Of a stretch of DNA of 25,028 nt, positions 1 through 7,296 are shown in pieces. The notes under the pieces were generated by a model that saw nothing but the letters and a program-made list of their open reading frames with translations, had not been told where the DNA came from and made no database searches. Position numbers and translations under genes: made by a program. How positions within the stretch are numbered: position 1 is the stretch's first letter; each line of letters opens with the position of its first letter. The stretch is taken from positions 1-25,028 of the forward strand of contig SLOS01000283.1 in the NCBI GenBank assembly GCA_007132365.1, read 5' to 3'. Origin of the DNA: Bacteroidales bacterium (lineage in GTDB: Bacteria > Bacteroidota > Bacteroidia > Bacteroidales > PUMT01).

Positions 1-608
1 CAGGTGTACGGCAGATACATCCCGTAGTGGAGGGTTTCCCGCTTTTCCCTCTTGCAATGATCGGAGGTATGATAATTCAGGCTTTGTCCATGCGCCTTAA
101 AGTGGACCGGTACTATGACCGGAACAGTTTTGAACGGATACTCGGGTTTTCTCTTGATATTCTTGTTGTTGCCGCAATTGCATCAATTCGCCTTGACCTT
201 TTTGCCGAAAACCTCTGGCCATTCCTGATCCTTATGGCAACAGGCATAGCCTGGCTCTGGTTCTGCCTTGTGGTGCTGGCACCCAGGATGTTTCCGTATA
301 ACTGGCTTGAACGCGGGATAACCGAATATGGTATGCAAAGCGGAGTTACAGCAATGGGGCTGCTGCTGTTAAGGCTGGTGGACCCTAAATACAAGACAGA
401 TACAGCCCAGGCGTTTGGCTTCAAACAGATGCTGTATGAACCATTTCTGGGTGGGGGACTGATAACTGCAACGGCACCCTTCATTGTTATAAACCTGGGA
501 GTCTGGTGGTCTGTCGGAGCCGCTGCCAGTATTATTGTTATCTTTATGCTGGTTTCCTGGCTCAATGGCTGGACTCGGATAAAACCCCTGAGGCGGCAGC
601 AACCCTGA
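1..608 (+). CDS. Sodium/glutamate symporter family protein (GltS-like), 3' part only
   Basis: The frame is open to the left edge: the first full codon is at 3, and the GTG at 27 is an internal valine, so only the C-terminal ~200 residues are present. They are very hydrophobic, with about five membrane segments. The region FERILGFSLDILVVAAIASI, then LAPRMFPYNWLERGITEYGM, GVTAMGLLLLRLVDP and GFKQMLYEPFLGGGL matches the C-terminal half of GltS-type (ESS family) Na+/glutamate carriers, including the conserved pattern ERGIxEYG ... GVTAxGLLLLRxVDP. It should act in the inner membrane as a sodium-coupled carboxylate importer. The family call is firm; glutamate as substrate is inferred from family only. 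A rhomboid gene follows 26 bp downstream on the same strand. Confidence 0.85.
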   Translation, partial: GVRQIHPVVEGFPLFPLAMIGGMIIQALSMRLKVDRYYDRNSFERILGFSLDILVVAAIASIRLDLFAENLWPFLILMATGIAWLWFCLVVLAPRMFPYNWLERGITEYGMQSGVTAMGLLLLRLVDPKYKTDTAQAFGFKQMLYEPFLGGGLITATAPFIVINLGVWWSVGAAASIIVIFMLVSWLNGWTRIKPLRRQQP

Positions 609-634
609 AAGTCTAAATTCTTATTCATCTTCCG

Positions 635-1285
635 GTGAGAGAAAAGGAAAAATTCATAGAGAGCATCTTTTACCCCATATTATTCCTGCTTTTAATATGG
701 GGAATTAAAATTGCTGAGAATATCTTCAACCTCCGTCTTGGAATACTGGGTATCTATCCGCTTCATTTGCATGGATTACCGGGAATTTTTTTTTCACCGC
801 TCATACATGGCGACTATGCTCATCTCTTTGCCAACACCGGCCCCCTTCTGGTACTTGGAACGGCAGTTTTTTATTTTTACAGGCCGCTTGCCTTCAGGCT
901 GATTTTCCTGTCATGGATCATAACAGGTACCTGGGTCTGGTTTGGCGGCAGGGAGGCATATCATATAGGGGCAAGCGGACTTATTTACGCACTGGCATCC
1001 TTTCTTTTCTTCAGCGGTTTTATCAGGAGAAGCATTGAACTGATGGCCATTTCACTTGTTATTGTATTTTTGTACGGAGGGATGATTTGGGGGATATTCC
1101 CATTAAGGGAAAAAATTTCATGGGAATCTCATCTTATGGGCGGTATTGCCGGGTTTGTGCTTGCCGTTTATTACAAAAATTTCGGTCCGCAAAGAAAGAA
1201 ATACTCCTGGGAGGAGGAAGAAGATGAGGATGAAAAAGAACCTGATATAATTGATGATAATCCGGATTCAGATTTCAAGTCATAA
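635..1285 (+). CDS. Rhomboid family intramembrane serine protease
   Basis: 216 residues with about six hydrophobic segments. The rhomboid signature is complete: HLFANTGPLL in an early helix (oxyanion-side HxxxN pattern), GASG with the nucleophile Ser114, and SHLMGG with the catalytic His166 in the last helix, followed by small residues typical of the packed Ser/His helices. This predicts proteolysis of transmembrane substrates within the bilayer; substrates cannot be told from the sequence. The start is a GTG at 635, and the next in-frame stop upstream is at 614. An unusual feature is the strongly acidic C-terminal tail, about 25 residues rich in Glu and Asp, which should be cytoplasmic. The J-domain gene begins 15 bp downstream, so the two are probably cotranscribed. 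Confidence 0.88.
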   Translation: MREKEKFIESIFYPILFLLLIWGIKIAENIFNLRLGILGIYPLHLHGLPGIFFSPLIHGDYAHLFANTGPLLVLGTAVFYFYRPLAFRLIFLSWIITGTWVWFGGREAYHIGASGLIYALASFLFFSGFIRRSIELMAISLVIVFLYGGMIWGIFPLREKISWESHLMGGIAGFVLAVYYKNFGPQRKKYSWEEEEDEDEKEPDIIDDNPDSDFKS

Positions 1286-1300
1286 ACCTGATAAAAACAA

Positions 1301-1870
1301 ATGCAATCCTCACACTACTACAGTATTCTTGGAGTTTCTGAGAATGCAAGCATCAGGGAAATAAAAAACGCCTTCCGCCGAAAGGCAAAAGCTTATCATC
1401 CTGATATTAACAAGACAAAGGGAGCACATGAAAGGTTTATCGACATCAACGAGGCCTATACATACCTTATGAACCTTCATAACAGGGAAACAAGGGATAT
1501 AACTGACCACTCCGACCCTGATGGACACTATATCAGATGGATGGAAAGGGAAAGACAGAAGGCAAGAGCCAGGGCGGCAACAAGGGCGAGGATGAAGTTT
1601 GAGGAATTTCAGAGGTCGGCAATATACAGAACCACCAGCCGGCTTTCACATATGCTTGACTATTTCCTGCTGTTTTTGGGAATCTTCATTATTATTGCCG
1701 CAGGATTTGGCCTGTACACACAGGGATTGTATATCGAGGACGACGGTGAGGAGGTACTGAATATAAGTGGTATAGTTGCAGACATCATAATAACGTTTGC
1801 AGGAACTCTTTTCATCCTTCTTTCGTGGAGCAATATCAGGACATACCGGAAAAAAACCCGAAAAGACTAG
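1301..1870 (+). CDS. Membrane-anchored J-domain (DnaJ-like) protein
   Basis: 189 residues. Residues 4-70 form a J domain: YYSILGVSENASIREIKNAF, then RRKAKAYHPDINK with an intact HPD motif (needed to stimulate DnaK ATPase) and FIDINEAYTYL. A basic, Arg-rich linker (about 85-110) leads to two hydrophobic helices near 118-140 and 158-178. There is no Gly/Phe-rich region, zinc-finger domain or DnaJ C-terminal substrate domain, so this is not canonical DnaJ but a class C J protein that could recruit DnaK to the membrane. Its place 15 bp after a rhomboid protease suggests a shared role in membrane protein quality control, which is inference only. Confidence 0.85.
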   Translation: MQSSHYYSILGVSENASIREIKNAFRRKAKAYHPDINKTKGAHERFIDINEAYTYLMNLHNRETRDITDHSDPDGHYIRWMERERQKARARAATRARMKFEEFQRSAIYRTTSRLSHMLDYFLLFLGIFIIIAAGFGLYTQGLYIEDDGEEVLNISGIVADIIITFAGTLFILLSWSNIRTYRKKTRKD

Positions 1871-1951
1871 AAAAATCAATTATCAAATATTACTCTCCGT
1901 AAATATCCGGTCTCCTTACCATACATGCTCAAGTATCAAAAGATGTGAATA

Positions 1952-1981
1952 TTGATATATTGAAAATTATTTCTCATTTTG
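1952..1981 (+). promoter_or_regulatory. Candidate Bacteroidota-type promoter for the M28 peptidase gene
   Basis: TTG at 1952-1954, a 19-bp spacer, then TCATTTTG at 1974-1981, which matches the Bacteroidota -7 element TAnnTTTG at all but one fixed position. It lies in an AT-rich gap, and the predicted transcription start (about 1988) leaves a leader of about 35 nt before ATG 2023. This is pattern matching only, without transcript data. Confidence 0.4.
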
Positions 1982-2022
1982 CAAATATGTATATTTACAT
2001 ATTAAAAATAAATTACAACAAA

Positions 2023-3819
2023 ATGATAAATATTTATAAATCAGCACAATATATTGCAATTCAATTCAGCCTTATTATCTTATGGTGCTGTTCGGACCCT
2101 GTGGTTACCATTCCGGAGATCACCACTGATGAACTAATACAGCACATTGAATACCTTGCATCTGACACTCTTCAGGGAAGATATCCCGGAACCGCGGGAG
2201 ACAAACTGGCTGCTTCCTATATCAGAGATCAACTCACTCAATCGGGACTTACGGCTGAAGCGGAAAATGGTTTTCAATATTTCTCTCTTGTTACGGGAAT
2301 AAGTGCCGGAGAGAATAATCATTTCTCTGTCAACGGTTATGTTGCTGAATCCGGCAGAGACTTCACTCCCCTCCCATTCTCCGAAAATGCCGAAATTACG
2401 GCGAATGTTGTATTTTGCGGGTACGGATTCTCAATAGACGCGGAAGACCTGCAATGGGACGATTATTCCGGCGTTGATGTAAGCGGTAAATGGGTGATGG
2501 TTCTGCGGGGAGATCCCGAACCGGAGGATGCTAACAGTATTTTTGCGACATACAGTAATGATCGCTGGAAAGCATACCGGGCGGCCGAAAAAGGAGCAGC
2601 AGGTATGATTATGGTATCAGGAGAAAGATTTGATAAAGATGACGAACTCGTTGAGATAAGGACACATCAGGGAAAGGTCACAATACCGGTTATCCAGGTA
2701 ACCCGTCACCTGGCCAATTTTATCCTGTCAAATAAAGGGAGAGCCATTGAAGCGCTTGAAGAAATACTTGCCGTAAATATGCAGCCTGAATCATTCAATA
2801 CGAACACCAGCGTTATGGCCTCAACCGATCTCATTGTCAATGAATCCACTACCATGAACGTGATAGCAAGCCTTACCGGAAATGATCAACTGCTCAAGGA
2901 TCAGTATATAATCATAGGGGCCCATTATGATCATCTGGGAACCGGAGGAGCAGGGAGCGGAAGCAGAAGGCCGGATATCCGTGAAAGCCACCCGGGTGCT
3001 GATGACAATGCTTCGGGTGTTGCGGCCATGATTGAAATCGCTGAAAAGCTCTCCGGCAAAAGGTATAAACTTAGGCGCAGCTATCTTTTTATGGCTTTTG
3101 GTGCAGAAGAGAAAGGTCTGCTTGGTTCCAGGTATTTTACTGAAAACCCGGTTGTTGACCTTGGATCCGTCAAGGCAATGATAAATCTGGATATGGTTGG
3201 CAGGATGAATGAATCGCAGACTTTGCAGATTGGAGGAGTGGGCACTTCCGTGGAAGGAGAATCAGTTATAAATAACCTTGCCGGCAGATACGATTTCAAC
3301 ATTGTCCCTTTCAGGGAAGGATTCGGTCCCTCAGATCATGCATCCTTCTATGCCAGGGATATACCTGTATTTTTTTTCACCACGGGACCACATCCCGATT
3401 ATCATACCCCTGATGACAGGGCTGACAGAATTAATTATGAGGGACTGCAACGAATTTCATCATTCGTCTGCGACCTTGCAATGGAGCTGGACAGAATGGA
3501 TGATCGCCTGAGCTTCCAGGAAGCAGGGCCAAGGGTACCGTCAGTCCCCCGGCACGGAAACAGGCGTGTCACTCTGGGAATAATGCCCGATTTCGCCTCG
3601 GCAGGCGGAGAGGGACTCAGGGCTGATTTCGTCACACCCGGAAGGCCTGCTGATCAGGGAGGAATGAAACAGGGTGATGTAATTATAGCAATAAACGGTA
3701 ATCCGGTGAAAGACATACATGAGTATATGTACCGCCTGGGCCAGCTAAGCCGGGGTGAAACTATCAATGTTGAAGTTGTCAGAGGTGAAAAAACAGAGAT
3801 CCTTCTAATTCAATTGTAA
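2023..3819 (+). CDS. Secreted M28 family zinc aminopeptidase with PA and PDZ domains
   Basis: 598 residues from ATG 2023. The frame is open back to a GTG at 1945, but that would lie upstream of the candidate promoter and would hide the signal sequence. The N-terminus carries a hydrophobic segment ending LILWCCSD-like, suggesting export, possibly as a lipoprotein (the lipobox is imperfect). Residues ~110-250 look like a PA domain inserted before the catalytic core. The M28 core has all metal and catalytic residues: His301 in GAHYDHLG, Asp327 in GADDNASG, the Glu pair near 361-362 in FGAEEKGLLGS, Asp390 in INLDMVGR and His461 in DYHTPDD. Residues ~515-598 form a PDZ domain (GDVIIAINGNPV). It should be an extracytoplasmic aminopeptidase cleaving N-terminal residues from peptides; the exact specificity is unknown. 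Confidence 0.9.
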   Translation: MINIYKSAQYIAIQFSLIILWCCSDPVVTIPEITTDELIQHIEYLASDTLQGRYPGTAGDKLAASYIRDQLTQSGLTAEAENGFQYFSLVTGISAGENNHFSVNGYVAESGRDFTPLPFSENAEITANVVFCGYGFSIDAEDLQWDDYSGVDVSGKWVMVLRGDPEPEDANSIFATYSNDRWKAYRAAEKGAAGMIMVSGERFDKDDELVEIRTHQGKVTIPVIQVTRHLANFILSNKGRAIEALEEILAVNMQPESFNTNTSVMASTDLIVNESTTMNVIASLTGNDQLLKDQYIIIGAHYDHLGTGGAGSGSRRPDIRESHPGADDNASGVAAMIEIAEKLSGKRYKLRRSYLFMAFGAEEKGLLGSRYFTENPVVDLGSVKAMINLDMVGRMNESQTLQIGGVGTSVEGESVINNLAGRYDFNIVPFREGFGPSDHASFYARDIPVFFFTTGPHPDYHTPDDRADRINYEGLQRISSFVCDLAMELDRMDDRLSFQEAGPRVPSVPRHGNRRVTLGIMPDFASAGGEGLRADFVTPGRPADQGGMKQGDVIIAINGNPVKDIHEYMYRLGQLSRGETINVEVVRGEKTEILLIQL

Positions 3820-3848
3820 TATTTAACAATTTCAAATTTTTCAGTATA

Positions 3849-4709
3849 ATGAACCAGAAATCAAAATCGGCCCTGCTATGGACACTCGCAATTGTGGTTA
3901 CAGTTACATCCGCCATCTACCAAAGGTCGACCGGGCCAACCAAACCCGTTAGCTTTACCGTGGAGGTTGGCAATGAACCCTACCGGTTCAGTCTCAAAAG
4001 GAGCCATGTAATAACGAGGGACTTCATTCTCAGGCTTGAGGATGCCCCCTCCCGGCTTGAAGGAAAGGTTGTTTACAGACGGTACCCTACCAATGAGAAG
4101 TGGACAGAGAAGGATTTTCTCAGAGCGGGAAATGATCTTACCGCCAGGCTTCCAATTCAGCCACCTGCAGGTAAAATGGAATATTACCTTGTCCTGACCG
4201 ATGGCGATCAGGTTTTGGAACCGGCTGCAAATGATCCGGTCATTATAAGGTTCAGGGGCGATGTTCCTGCAATTTTCATGATACCACATATACTTTTTAT
4301 GTTCGCAGCAATGCTCTTTTCCAATCTTACCGGTATAATGGTCCTATTCAAATATCCGGCTTACAGGCGATACATGAAGTTAACCTTCTGGACTCTTCTG
4401 GTGGGCGGACTCATTCTCGGGCCGGTAATACAGAATTATGCATTCGGCGATTTATGGACCGGCTGGCCGCTGGGAAGAGACCTTACCGATAATAAAACAC
4501 TGGTTGCTTTTCTCATATGGGGCCTTGCACTGTTCACCAACAGGAATCCTGATAAACCCAGGCCGGGGTTTGCATTGCTTGCGTCTTTTGTGTTGCTGCT
4601 GGTATATTTTATCCCTCACAGCATGATGGGATCGGAACTAGACTACTCTACTGGCGAGGTGGTTACAGGTTTTCTGCAAAACCCTGCCTGTTTGTTGTTT
4701 ATGCAATAA
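3849..4709 (+). CDS. Uncharacterised membrane protein with extracytoplasmic beta domain
   Basis: 286 residues; the family is not recognised. One N-terminal membrane segment (about 8-25) is followed by a soluble region of ~110 residues rich in beta-type sequence, then four or so hydrophobic helices (about 140-160, 175-195, 215-230, 240-258). The conserved-looking loop YAFGDLWTGWPLGRDLTDNK sits between helices and is the best search handle. It starts 29 bp after the M28 gene on the same strand and is probably cotranscribed with it. The last ~15 residues are of low-complexity appearance, and the stop codon falls inside the hairpin / RNase P-like sequence at 4705-4745, so the native C-terminus may have been altered. 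Confidence 0.7.
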   Translation: MNQKSKSALLWTLAIVVTVTSAIYQRSTGPTKPVSFTVEVGNEPYRFSLKRSHVITRDFILRLEDAPSRLEGKVVYRRYPTNEKWTEKDFLRAGNDLTARLPIQPPAGKMEYYLVLTDGDQVLEPAANDPVIIRFRGDVPAIFMIPHILFMFAAMLFSNLTGIMVLFKYPAYRRYMKLTFWTLLVGGLILGPVIQNYAFGDLWTGWPLGRDLTDNKTLVAFLIWGLALFTNRNPDKPRPGFALLASFVLLLVYFIPHSMMGSELDYSTGEVVTGFLQNPACLLFMQ

Positions 4710-4745
4710 GCCGGATTCTATTGCAGATTTACTGCCGGCTCGAGC
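4705..4745 (-). other. Stem-loop resembling the 3' end of an RNase P RNA gene (possible remnant)
   Basis: Read on the minus strand, this stretch contains CTCGAGCC, a short stem remnant, and AGAATCCGGCTTAT. The second is very close to the universally conserved 3' P4 strand and 3' end of bacterial RNase P RNA (ACAGAAYCCGGCTTAT), and the first resembles the conserved YGAGC segment upstream of it. The intervening conserved part is shortened, and the 5' landmark (GAGGAAAGTCC) is not seen anywhere in the window; the ECF sigma gene occupies where the rest would be. So this is at most a remnant. It also forms a 6-bp stem, 4709-4714 with 4735-4740. Coincidence remains possible. Confidence 0.25.
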
Positions 4746-4810
4746 ATGAAAAAAAATAATTTCCCTGCCATGCAGCACAAGGTTTTCAAAATCGTCTTTA
4801 AGGTAGTTCT

Positions 4811-5377
4811 ATGAAAAACAGCAAGCCTGTCTATCTGAACGTCCATCAGGATATTATAGACAATTGCAGGAAAGGGGACAGAAAAGCGCAATTTCAGATC
4901 TATAAATTGTATTACAGAAATATGTACAATATCAGTCTGCGAATTGTGAATGACACCCAGGAAGCCGAAGACATTATGCAGGATTCCTTCCTTTCTGCTT
5001 TTGAGAATATCGACACCTATGGCGGAAATGTGAGTTTTGGGGCCTGGCTTAAGCGGATAGTTATAAACAGATCGCTGGATGCACTGAAGAAAAGAAAAAT
5101 TGATCTGCTGAGTATTGATGATGCTGCAGAGTTGCCGGCCGGAGCCGATGAAGATACTGATCAGGAGTCACTCAATCTGCAGGTAGAGGAAATACACAGA
5201 TGCATCAAGCTGCTCCCCGACGGATACAGGATAATACTTGGTTTATACCTGCTGGATGGTTACGATCATGAAGAGATTGGTGAAATACTTGATATTTCGG
5301 CATCAACTTCACGTTCCCAGTATTACAGGGCAAGGTCCAAACTGGCTGGACTGATCAGGAAAGGGGGGAAGATCTGA
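4811..5377 (+). CDS. ECF-type RNA polymerase sigma factor
   Basis: 188 residues with the two-domain layout of extracytoplasmic-function sigma-70 factors. Region 2 spans about 15-92 (FQIYKLYYRNMYNISLRIV, then EAEDIMQDSFLSAFENI and WLKRIVINRSLDALKKRK), a short acidic linker follows, and region 4 spans about 125-183 (LPDGYRIILGLYLLDGYDHE, EEIGEILDISASTSRSQYYR), the helix-turn-helix that reads the -35 element. It redirects core RNA polymerase to a stress or envelope regulon. The next two genes encode a single-pass membrane protein and an exported DUF4097 protein, a common sigma/anti-sigma/target arrangement, so autoregulation and control by the downstream membrane protein are likely. The ATG start fits the family length. 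Confidence 0.92.
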   Translation: MKNSKPVYLNVHQDIIDNCRKGDRKAQFQIYKLYYRNMYNISLRIVNDTQEAEDIMQDSFLSAFENIDTYGGNVSFGAWLKRIVINRSLDALKKRKIDLLSIDDAAELPAGADEDTDQESLNLQVEEIHRCIKLLPDGYRIILGLYLLDGYDHEEIGEILDISASTSRSQYYRARSKLAGLIRKGGKI

Positions 5378-5427
5378 ATTTTAACAGGTACGGAATACAA
5401 AATTTAATATTGCAGAAGATATTACAA

Positions 5428-5994
5428 ATGAAGGAGCTTGAAAAATATATTACTGATAACCGAGAGAAATTCAACCGGGAGGAGCCTGAGAAGGGGCATT
5501 TTGAAAGGTTTGAAAGCAGACAGGCTGATTACCGGAAAAGATCAGACAGCTTTTCATGGAAATATATGTTGCAGGCAGCAGTAATTGCCTTACTGATAGT
5601 GATTTCCACTCTCTGGGTATATGAAAAAATCTCCGGCATCGATGAGGATACCACCCTGATAACCCTGGCAGATATATCACCCGAATACAGGGAAGCAGAA
5701 ATTTATTATACTGCACTTATAAATCGTAAATACAATGAGATTAAATCATTCAATTTTCACAGCAATTCAAGGGAGCGGGAAATTTTACTACAGGAACTAT
5801 CAGAGATGGATACAATATACAAATCGCTTGCAAAAGAGCTGAATGCAGAAAGAGGCAATCAAATGGTCATCAGTGCAATGATAAAACATTACCAGTTAAA
5901 ACTCGAAATAATGAGCCGGATACTGGAACATTTATACCAGGTTCAATCCGACGAACAAATTAAATCAGAAAACGATGAAAACATCAGAATTTAA
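5428..5994 (+). CDS. Single-pass membrane protein, probable anti-sigma factor
   Basis: 188 residues from ATG 5428 (a TTG at 5410 in the same frame is less likely). The N-terminal ~45 residues are charged and cytoplasmic (start MKELEKYITDNREKFNREEP), one membrane helix lies at about 50-68 (MLQAAVIALLIVISTLWVYE), and the remaining ~115 residues are extracytoplasmic and predicted helical or coiled coil. Size, topology and position directly after an ECF sigma gene are those of a membrane anti-sigma factor, but the N-terminus lacks an obvious zinc-binding HxxxCxxC motif, so it is not a classic ZAS protein. It overlaps the next gene by 20 bp, implying translational coupling. The role is inferred from context rather than domain homology. 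Confidence 0.7.
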   Translation: MKELEKYITDNREKFNREEPEKGHFERFESRQADYRKRSDSFSWKYMLQAAVIALLIVISTLWVYEKISGIDEDTTLITLADISPEYREAEIYYTALINRKYNEIKSFNFHSNSREREILLQELSEMDTIYKSLAKELNAERGNQMVISAMIKHYQLKLEIMSRILEHLYQVQSDEQIKSENDENIRI

Positions 5995-7072
5995 AAAACT
6001 GGCAGTTATACTGTTGATTGCAGCAGCTCATGTCACACTGGTCACTGCAGGACAGGAAGCTGTAAGAAAATATGAGAAACTGTTTCCGCTTACTGCCAAA
6101 GGTTCCCTTGAGATAGAGAACCGCTACGGCAGTGTTGATATCAGAAACTGGGACAGGGATGAAATATCTGTTGATGTAATTGTAAAAGTCACCCATTCGG
6201 ACAGGGAGACCGCAGACAGGCAGCTATCATATATCACCATAAACTTCAGTCAGCGGGAGAACTCCGTTAAGGTTGTAACCGAAATAGATCAGCGGATCAG
6301 CCGCAGGGGATCCAGATGGTTCTCTTCCGATATTGACGGGCAAAGCATCAGTATTGACTATACCGTGTATGCCCCAAAAGAATCTGATTTCAGAATTACA
6401 CACAGATATGGTGATATATTTATCAATGAAGCAACAGGACACACTTTTATTGATCTTAGGTACGGAAACCTTCAGGCTAACAGTATAATAAGGGATAATA
6501 CACGCCCCCTGAGCGAGATCAACCTTGCATACTCAACGAAGGCAACAGTAACAAATGCTGATTGGTTGCAGGTTAACATGAGGTACTCAGACCTGTTTGT
6601 GGAACGTTGCCGCGCACTTGTAGTTACCTCAAGCTATTCAAAACTTAAAGTTGAAAGCGCAAGTTCCATCGTGACCGAATCACGTTACGGGGAATATAAC
6701 CTGGGCCAGATCACAAATTTTGTTGCTGAGAGCGCCTATACTAATTACACAATAAACAGAATAGGCAGCATACTTGATGTTGAGTCAAGATACGGTAATG
6801 TAAGGGTTGATAATGTACCTGCCGGATTTTCAAAGGTCAGGTTTGTTGGCAGCTACGGAAATATGCGTGCAGGAATTGATCCTGATGCATCCTACAGGAT
6901 TGAATCAACAGCAAGTTACGGTTCTGTGAATATTCCTTCAGGGGCACAGGTGAACCGTATAAGCCGTGGGACGCAAACCACTCTTTCAGGTATCGTTGGC
7001 GATGATTCACAACCCTCTGCTACAGTTGATATAACAACCCGTTACGGAAACGTTAACCTTACTTCCAGGTAG
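5975..7072 (+). CDS. Exported DUF4097-type repeat protein
   Basis: 365 residues starting with a typical signal peptide (about 1-26, KKLAVILLIAAAHVTLVTAG). The mature part is built of short beta strands around a recurring (R/S)YG(N/S/D/E) core seen at least eight times: RYGSVDI, RYGDIFI, RYGNLQA, RYGEYNL, RYGNVRV, SYGNMRA, SYGSVNI and RYGNVNL. This is the pattern of DUF4097/DUF4098 proteins, predicted to fold as a right-handed beta-solenoid outside the cytoplasm. It starts inside the end of the anti-sigma gene and ends the sigma operon just before a strong terminator. The function of this family is unsettled; in this context it may be an envelope component or sensor linked to the sigma/anti-sigma pair. 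Confidence 0.82.
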   Translation: MKTSEFKKLAVILLIAAAHVTLVTAGQEAVRKYEKLFPLTAKGSLEIENRYGSVDIRNWDRDEISVDVIVKVTHSDRETADRQLSYITINFSQRENSVKVVTEIDQRISRRGSRWFSSDIDGQSISIDYTVYAPKESDFRITHRYGDIFINEATGHTFIDLRYGNLQANSIIRDNTRPLSEINLAYSTKATVTNADWLQVNMRYSDLFVERCRALVVTSSYSKLKVESASSIVTESRYGEYNLGQITNFVAESAYTNYTINRIGSILDVESRYGNVRVDNVPAGFSKVRFVGSYGNMRAGIDPDASYRIESTASYGSVNIPSGAQVNRISRGTQTTLSGIVGDDSQPSATVDITTRYGNVNLTSR

Positions 7073-7134
7073 CTAAAACAGCAGTTTAACCAGATAGTTT
7101 TCCGCAATATAAATATGCAGGATAATTGTATGAT

Positions 7135-7165
7135 TTCCGGCCGGGTTCCGGCCGGAACTTTTTTT
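7135..7165 (+). terminator. Intrinsic terminator ending the ECF sigma operon
   Basis: A perfect 8-bp GC-rich stem, TTCCGGCC (7135-7142) pairing with GGCCGGAA (7150-7157) across a 7-nt loop, is followed by seven T residues (7159-7165). It sits 62 bp after the DUF4097 stop and before the next promoter, as expected for a Rho-independent terminator. Confidence 0.85.
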
Positions 7166-7220
7166 AATAAAATACGTATAAGTAATTGATAAAGTCATAT
7201 GAATTAATATCTGTTACCGA

Positions 7221-7250
7221 TTGCTATTCGGGAATACTTTATTAATTTAG
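7221..7250 (+). promoter_or_regulatory. Candidate Bacteroidota-type promoter for the hybrid histidine kinase
   Basis: TTG at 7221-7223, a 19-bp spacer, then TAATTTAG at 7243-7250, one mismatch from the TAnnTTTG consensus at fixed positions. It lies between the terminator at 7135-7165 and the kinase ATG at 7297, giving a predicted leader of about 40 nt. The position between a terminator and a gene start strengthens an otherwise motif-only call. Nothing else is visible in the 224-bp intergenic gap. Confidence 0.45.
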
Positions 7251-7296
7251 CACACTGTTCACAACCCGTTTACACATTCAAACTTCCGCATCATTA

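Noticed and set aside
1301..1870. Canonical DnaJ chaperone
   Set aside because: Only a J domain plus two membrane helices; Gly/Phe region, zinc fingers and C-terminal domains are absent.
4600..5200. Intact RNase P RNA gene
   Set aside because: Only the 3'-end-like sequence is present; the 5' conserved segment is not found in the window and the ECF sigma gene occupies the space.
5410..5427. TTG start for the anti-sigma-like gene
   Set aside because: ATG at 5428 is a stronger start and begins at the expected N-terminus of the cytoplasmic domain.
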